A stretch of DNA of 63,894 bases from Candidatus Odyssella sp. (GTDB lineage: Bacteria; Pseudomonadota; Alphaproteobacteria; Bin65): assembly GCA_016792765.1 (NCBI GenBank), contig JAEULD010000065.1, positions 1 through 63,894 on the forward strand, written 5' to 3'. The notes under the pieces are model-generated. The model was not told the origin of the DNA and made no database searches. It saw nothing but the letters and a program-made list of their open reading frames with translations. A program made the translations under genes and the position numbers. Each line of letters starts with the position of its first letter. The first letter of the stretch is position 1. Of this stretch, positions 59,390 to 63,894 are shown one piece after another.

Positions 59390-60385
59390 CTAGCTCACCG
59401 CGTTGATGCGCTTGATCAGGTCGGCGTATTTCGCGCCGTACTTGTCCCACACCGGCTTCACCGAGGCCTGGAACGCCTTCTTGTCGACGTCGGTGACCAG
59501 CGTGATTCCGGCGGCCTTGATCTTGTCCACCGCTTCCTTGACGCGCTCGTCCCACAGCTTGCGCTGCTCGAACTGCGCCTCGGTCGCGAGCTTCTGGATC
59601 AGCTCCTGATCGGCCTTCGGCATCGTCTCCCACACCTTGCGCGAGAAGACGAGAATTTCGGGAATGATGAGGTGCTGGGTCATCGAGAAGAACTTGGCCA
59701 CCTGGAAGTGGTTCTGGGCGATGAACGTCGGCTCGTTGTTCTCGGCGCCGTCCACCACCTTGGTCTGCATCGCGTTGTAGAGCTGGTCGAAGCCCATCGC
59801 GATGCCGTTGCCGCCCATCGCGTTCATCGTGTCGACGAAGATGGGGTTGCCCATCATGCGAATCTTGAGGCCCTTCAAGTCCTCGGGCTTGCGGATCGCC
59901 TTGTTGGTGTAGACGTTGCGCGAGCCCGCATCCATCCAGCAGAGGCAGATCAGGTTGGTGCGCGGGTTCGAATTGATCTTCGCGCGCATCTCCTTGCCGA
60001 TCTCGCCGTCGATCACCTTCCGCATGTGCGCCTCGTCGCGGAAGACGAACGGCATGTTGAAGACGTTGAGCTCGTCGACGATCGTGCCGACCGGGCCTAC
60101 GCTGATGCGCGCATAGTGGAGCGCGCCCACCTGCGCCTGCTCGATCATCTCCTTCTCGCCGCCGAGCTGCATCGACGGGAACATCTGGATCGAGAGCCGG
60201 CCCTGCGTGGCCTGCTCGAGCTTCTTGCCCATCCGCACCACGGCCTCGACCGTGGGATAGCCGAGCGGATGCACGTCGCTGGCCTTCATCACCAGCTTCT
60301 GCTGCGCGAAGGCCCGCGCGCCGAAGCCGACGGCGCCCGCCGCCGCGCTGGCCACGCCCATGCGAATGACATCACGACGCTTCAT
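59390..60385 (-). CDS. dctP: TRAP transporter substrate-binding protein (DctP)
   Basis: 331-residue periplasmic receptor. Signal peptide MKRRDVIRMGVASAAAGAVG with a twin-arginine-like KRRDVIR and cleavage after ARAFA. DctP features: HPLGYPTVEAVVRMGKKLEQATQGRL, the substrate-carboxylate Arg in LKIRMMGNPIF and DGAENNEPTF. ATG with GGGAGGAATCC. The linked uronate dehydrogenase suggests a uronate or related sugar acid ligand. Confidence 0.94.
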   Translation of the reverse strand: MKRRDVIRMGVASAAAGAVGFGARAFAQQKLVMKASDVHPLGYPTVEAVVRMGKKLEQATQGRLSIQMFPSMQLGGEKEMIEQAQVGALHYARISVGPVGTIVDELNVFNMPFVFRDEAHMRKVIDGEIGKEMRAKINSNPRTNLICLCWMDAGSRNVYTNKAIRKPEDLKGLKIRMMGNPIFVDTMNAMGGNGIAMGFDQLYNAMQTKVVDGAENNEPTFIAQNHFQVAKFFSMTQHLIIPEILVFSRKVWETMPKADQELIQKLATEAQFEQRKLWDERVKEAVDKIKAAGITLVTDVDKKAFQASVKPVWDKYGAKYADLIKRINAVS

Positions 60386-60529
60386 GAGGATTCCTCCCGT
60401 TTGTTTGCTCTTCGCGTTCGCCGTCCGCGTGTCGCGGCGGCCTCGCGGTTTGATTCGGTCCGGCTGGCCCTCCGCCCGCCAAGCCCGTAAGACTTGGCGT
60501 CGATTGACCCTTCGTCCATTTGCGTGATA

Positions 60530-60560
60530 GTCATCATACAATACGATGACCATACGTCAT
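60530..60560. promoter_or_regulatory. Candidate GntR operator overlapping the regulator start codon
   Basis: Three GTCAT/ATGAC half-sites: GTCATC-N9-GATGAC (60530-60550) and ATGAC-CATAC-GTCAT (60546-60560), sharing the middle arm. The site covers the start of the GntR gene and lies upstream of the divergent TRAP genes. Confidence 0.6.
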
Positions 60561-61322
60561 ACGAGCGTAGCATTGTCGCGATCCACTGACAAGCTTTCCC
60601 TGAGGCCGCTCTCGCCCCCGCGCAATCTCACGCGCGAGGCGGTGGACCGCCTTGCCGCCGAAATCACGAGCGGCAACCTGCAGCCCGGCGCGCGCCTCCC
60701 CACCGAGCAGGAAATGATGAGCGCGATGGGCGTGAGCCGCACGGTCGTGCGCGAGGCGGTGGCCGCGCTGCGCGCCGAGGGGCTCATCGTCACGCGCCAG
60801 GGCGTAGGCGCATTCGTGGCCGCCGGCGTATTGCGGCGGCCGTTCCGCATCGATCCCGAGGGGCTGCGCTCGCTGGCCGAGGTGCTGAACGTGATGGAGC
60901 TGCGGCTCGGCGTCGAAGTCGAATCGGCCGGGCTCGCCGCCGAGCGCGCCTCGCCGCCGCAACTGCGCGCGATCGGCGACGCGCTCAAGGCCATCGACCG
61001 CGCGATCGAGCGCAACGAGACCGCGATCGACGAGGATTATGCGCTGCACATGGCGATCGCCGAAGCCACCGGCAACGGGCACTTCGTCCGTTTCCTCGAA
61101 TATCTCGGCCGCTACATCATTCCGCGCCAGAGCGTGCGGGTGGAACCGGGCCGTGTCTCCGGCCAGCGCGCCTATCTCGAGAAGATCCAGGGCGAGCATC
61201 GCGCGATCGTCGCCGCGATCCGCGGCCGCGACGCGGCCGGCGCGCGCGAGGCGATGCGGCGCCACCTGACGAGCGGCCGCGAGCGCTACCGGAAGCTCGC
61301 CGCGGCGGAAGGCGAAGCATGA
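60546..61322 (+). CDS. GntR family regulator, FadR/FCD subgroup
   Basis: 258-residue regulator with an N-terminal winged HTH (LPTEQEMMSAMGVSRTVVREAVAALRAEGLI) and an FCD effector domain whose metal-type ligands are in DYALHMAIAEATGNGHF and HRAIVAAIRGRD. FCD regulators often respond to sugar acids. The ATG at 60546 lies inside the palindromic operator, so a later start is possible. It overlaps udh by 4 bp (ATGA). Confidence 0.88.
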   Translation: MTIRHTSVALSRSTDKLSLRPLSPPRNLTREAVDRLAAEITSGNLQPGARLPTEQEMMSAMGVSRTVVREAVAALRAEGLIVTRQGVGAFVAAGVLRRPFRIDPEGLRSLAEVLNVMELRLGVEVESAGLAAERASPPQLRAIGDALKAIDRAIERNETAIDEDYALHMAIAEATGNGHFVRFLEYLGRYIIPRQSVRVEPGRVSGQRAYLEKIQGEHRAIVAAIRGRDAAGAREAMRRHLTSGRERYRKLAAAEGEA

Positions 61323-62155
61323 CGGCGGCGAAGGCTCCCAAAGCGAAGCGCGTCTTGCTCACCGGCGCGGCCGGCGGCATCGGCACGATGCTTCGCCGGA
61401 AGCTCAAGGGCGCCTACGCCGAACTGCGCCTCAGCGACATCGCGGCGCCGAAAGGCCTCGGCCGGGACGAGACGTTCGTGCAGGCCGATCTTGCCGACTT
61501 GGCGGCGGTGGAGAAGATCGTCGAGGGCGTGGACGCGATCGTCCACCTGGGCGGCGTCTCGGTCGAGCAGCCGTGGGACGCGATCCACCGGGCCAACATC
61601 GTCGGCGGCTACAATCTGTTCGAGGCCGCGCGCCGGCACCGCGTGAAGCGCGTCGTGTTCGCCTCCTCGAACCACGCGGTCGGATTCTATCGCCGCAATC
61701 GCAGGATCGGAACCGGCGCGCCGGTGCGGCCCGACAGCCGCTACGGCGTGAGCAAGGCGTTCGGCGAGGCGCTGGCCGCGCTCTATGCCGACAAATACGG
61801 CCTGCGCGTCCTCTGCATCCGCATCGGCAACGTCACCGAGAAGCCGGCCGACGTGCGGCGCCTCTCGATCTGGATCAGCCCGGACGATCTCGCCCAGCTC
61901 GTCCGCATCGGCCTCGAGCATCCGTCGCTGACCTACGAGATCGTCTACGGCGCTTCCGACAATGCGCGCAGCTGGTGGGACAACGCCGCCGCGTTCCGGC
62001 TCGGCTACAGGCCCGCGGGCCGCGCCGAAGATCATCTCGCGCATGCGCTGGAGGGCCAGGCCAAGCTGCCGCCCGATCCGATCGGCGACCTGTTCGAGGG
62101 CGGCCCGTTCTGCAGCAGCGAATTCGCCGGCGACCCCGAAACGCGCGGCGGCTGA
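61319..62155 (+). CDS. udh: Uronate dehydrogenase
   Basis: 278-residue short-chain epimerase-family enzyme that oxidises galacturonate or glucuronate to the aldarolactone with NAD. Motifs: TGAAGGIG (residues 15-22), HLGGVSVEQPWDAI, ASSNHAVGFYRRN, catalytic YGVSK and WWDN near the C-terminus, all matching Agrobacterium Udh. Placed with a TRAP transporter, GntR regulator and amidohydrolase as in the oxidative uronate pathway. Confidence 0.9.
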   Translation: MTAAKAPKAKRVLLTGAAGGIGTMLRRKLKGAYAELRLSDIAAPKGLGRDETFVQADLADLAAVEKIVEGVDAIVHLGGVSVEQPWDAIHRANIVGGYNLFEAARRHRVKRVVFASSNHAVGFYRRNRRIGTGAPVRPDSRYGVSKAFGEALAALYADKYGLRVLCIRIGNVTEKPADVRRLSIWISPDDLAQLVRIGLEHPSLTYEIVYGASDNARSWWDNAAAFRLGYRPAGRAEDHLAHALEGQAKLPPDPIGDLFEGGPFCSSEFAGDPETRGG

Positions 62156-62165
62156 GCGCGCAGCG

Positions 62166-63164
62166 ATGCCGCCGGTCCGCGTCTTCCTCACGCACACGCC
62201 CGAGATGCGCGCGAACTATTACGGCAAGCGCGCGCTCGCCGCGCTGCGCGCCGTCGCCGAGGTGAGGCTCAACCCGCTCGACCGCGCGCTCGGCACGGCC
62301 GAGCTGATCGAGCGCGCGCAGGGCTGCGAGATCGTCATCTCCGACCGGCAGACCCCGGGCGAGGCGGCGGTGTTCGAAGGCCTGCCCGACCTCTGCGTCT
62401 TCGAGCGCGTCGCGGTCGACATCCGCAACATCGACGTCGCCGCGGCGAGCCGCGCCGGCGTCCTCGTCACGCGCGCGTCGCCGGGCTTCGTGCCCGCCGT
62501 GGCCGAGTGGATCGTCGGCGCGATGGTCGATGCCGGCCGCCACGTCTCGCACTACGCCGGCGCCTATCGCGCGGGCGCGGCGCCGCCGGCCGCGCGCATG
62601 GGCCGGCAGCTGCGCGGCGCCACGATCGGCATCGTCGGCTACGGCGCGATCGGCGCGCATCTCGCCGATCTCGCGCTGGCGCTCGGCATGCGCGTGCTGG
62701 TGCACGATCCCTACAAGACGGTGGCGCCGCCGCTGGTGCAGACCGCGCTCGCGGCGCTGCTGGGCGAAGCCGATTTCGTCGTGCCGCTCGCCGTCGCGAA
62801 CGAAGAGACCGAAAACCTCATCGATGCGGCCGCGCTGACGCAGATGAAGCGAACCGCGTGGCTCGTCAACGCCTCGCGCGGCAACCTGGTCGACGAGACG
62901 GCGCTGGAATGGGCCCTCGACGAGAAACGCATCGCCGGCGCCGCGCTCGACGTCGGCCGCGCGCCGGACCAGATGCCGTCGCCGCATCTCGCGCGCCGCG
63001 CCGACGTGATCGCGACGCCGCACATCGCCGGCCTCACGCCCGAGGCGATCGAGCACCAGGCGCTCGAAACCGCGCGGCAGGCGGCGGCGCTCATTCGTGG
63101 CGAGATCCCGCCCGGCGCGGTCAATGTCGGCCAGGCTACGAAGCTGGCGCGCCTCAAGCGCTAG
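62166..63164 (+). CDS. D-2-hydroxyacid dehydrogenase family protein
   Basis: 332-residue NAD-binding dehydrogenase: Rossmann GIVGYGAIGAHLADLA, catalytic Arg in NASRGNLVDE and His in ATPHIAGLT. The usual Glu-containing LDVFxxEP segment is replaced by LDVGRAPDQMPS, which seems characteristic of a subfamily. It lies 10 bp after udh. The role could be reduction of an oxo-acid intermediate such as tartronate semialdehyde or hydroxypyruvate (inference). Confidence 0.85.
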   Translation: MPPVRVFLTHTPEMRANYYGKRALAALRAVAEVRLNPLDRALGTAELIERAQGCEIVISDRQTPGEAAVFEGLPDLCVFERVAVDIRNIDVAAASRAGVLVTRASPGFVPAVAEWIVGAMVDAGRHVSHYAGAYRAGAAPPAARMGRQLRGATIGIVGYGAIGAHLADLALALGMRVLVHDPYKTVAPPLVQTALAALLGEADFVVPLAVANEETENLIDAAALTQMKRTAWLVNASRGNLVDETALEWALDEKRIAGAALDVGRAPDQMPSPHLARRADVIATPHIAGLTPEAIEHQALETARQAAALIRGEIPPGAVNVGQATKLARLKR

Positions 63165-63184
63165 CGTCACGAGGGAGAAACGCG

Positions 63185-63894
63185 ATGGCATCGCAAGGGA
63201 AACGCCCGCGCCTCACGGCGCCGCCGGGCGCGTGCGACACGCACATGCACGTCTACGACGAACGCTACGCGCTCGCGCCGACGGCGACGTTCCGGCCGCC
63301 GCATGCGCCGACCGCGGATTATCTGACGATGCGCCGGCGCATCGGCGTCGCGCGCACCGTCGTCGTGCAGCCGACCGCCTACGGCTGCGACAACGCCTGC
63401 ACGCTCGAAGCGATGGCGGCGATGGGCGGCAGCGCGCGCGGTATCGCCGTCGTGCCGCAGGACGTGACGGAGGCGGAACTCGATCGGCTCACCAAGGCCG
63501 GCATGCGCGGCATCCGCTATTTCATGCTGCCGGGCGGCGTGCTGCCGTGGGAGAGCCTCGATGCGATGGCGGCCAAGGTCGGCGCGTTCGGCTGGCACGT
63601 CCAGCTCCAGCTCGACGGGCGGCAGCTTCCCGAGCGCGAGGCCGCGCTGAAGCGCCTTCACGGCACGCTCGTCATCGACCACAACGGCAAGTTCCTGGAG
63701 CCGGTCGGCGTCGGCGATCCGGCGTTCAAGTGCCTGCTGCGCCTGCTCGAGAACGGCCGCACCTGGGTCAAGCTCTCGGCGCCCTACGAAACCTCCAAGA
63801 AAGGCCCGCCGCTCTATGCCGACGTCGGCGCGCTGGCGAAGGCGCTGGTCGAGGCCGCGCCGGACCGCTGCGTGTGGGCATCCAACTGGCCGCA
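63185..63894 (+). CDS. Amidohydrolase family protein, probable D-galactarolactone isomerase or 2-pyrone-4,6-dicarboxylate lactonase relative (cut by window)
   Basis: At least 236 residues of a COG3618-type amidohydrolase: GACDTHMHVYDERY with the first metal-site His pair near residue 20, then VVVQPTAYG, GIAVVPQDV, GMRGIRYFMLPGG, VIDHNGKF and WASNWPH at the edge. The family contains galactarolactone isomerase and the LigI lactonase. Adjacency to udh, whose product is a galactarolactone, favours the isomerase. ATG preceded by GAGGGAGAAA. Confidence 0.85.
   Translation, partial: MASQGKRPRLTAPPGACDTHMHVYDERYALAPTATFRPPHAPTADYLTMRRRIGVARTVVVQPTAYGCDNACTLEAMAAMGGSARGIAVVPQDVTEAELDRLTKAGMRGIRYFMLPGGVLPWESLDAMAAKVGAFGWHVQLQLDGRQLPEREAALKRLHGTLVIDHNGKFLEPVGVGDPAFKCLLRLLENGRTWVKLSAPYETSKKGPPLYADVGALAKALVEAAPDRCVWASNWP

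Overview
The window reads as a chromosomal segment of a GC-rich alphaproteobacterium. The PhyR/ECF general-stress locus (47-52 kb) and the FixL-FixJ-FixK to cbb3-oxidase circuit (10-33 kb) are hallmarks of that class. Genes lie in short, tightly coupled operons with many ATGA and TGATG junctions. I saw no rRNA, tRNA, CRISPR array, insertion sequence or phage gene. The genus cannot be fixed from the sequence alone.

Layout. (1) 1-10.4 kb is aromatic-acid acquisition and ring hydroxylation: the end of a molybdenum-hydroxylase operon, a MarR regulator, a two-subunit Rieske dioxygenase, a LivHMGF-type ABC importer, a second MarR regulator, a VanA-like Rieske oxygenase and a periplasmic binding protein. 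(2) 10.7-33 kb is a low-oxygen island: fixL (with two heme-type PAS domains), fixJ, a stand-alone receiver, fixK, an SDR, pfkB, a LysR regulator, hemN, a tandem universal stress protein, a GNAT protein, fnrN, boxA and boxB (benzoyl-CoA epoxidase), two small membrane-protein genes and a complete ccoNOQP-ccoGHIS cluster. Four FNR/FixK-type palindromes sit upstream of hemN, fnrN, boxB and ccoN and tie these genes into one apparent regulon. (3) 33-45 kb is a protocatechuate 4,5-cleavage module: ligJ, ligK, ligA, ligB and a PrpF/GalD-type tautomerase. It is surrounded by two hydrolases, a luciferase-like flavoprotein, an amine-oxidase-like flavoprotein, a DUF1932 dehydrogenase and two MetE-C-terminal-type methyltransferases. 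(4) 45-52 kb is a general stress response locus: a HisKA_2 sensor kinase, an AI-2E family membrane protein, iron superoxide dismutase, phyR, a NepR/anti-sigma-like small protein and two divergent ECF sigma factors. Candidate GGAAC-N16-CGTN promoters precede sodB, phyR and the nepR-like gene. (5) 52-57 kb is a second ring-cleavage and amine-oxidation cluster: an HpaH-type hydratase, a three-component HcnABC/opine-oxidase-like dehydrogenase and a second LigA/LigB-type extradiol dioxygenase. (6) 57-63.9 kb is a uronate-type module: a TRAP transporter, a GntR/FCD regulator with a probable operator over its start codon, uronate dehydrogenase, a D-2-hydroxyacid dehydrogenase and an amidohydrolase cut by the window end.

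How the parts fit. The organism looks like a soil or rhizosphere degrader of lignin- and plant-derived compounds. It appears to couple aromatic catabolism to microaerobic respiration: FixL senses O2, FixJ activates fixK, and FixK/FnrN activate the high-affinity oxidase, anaerobic-type heme synthesis and, notably, benzoyl-CoA epoxidation. The functions given are family-level readings from motifs; substrates of the transporters, Rieske enzymes, hydrolases and flavoproteins are inferred from context.
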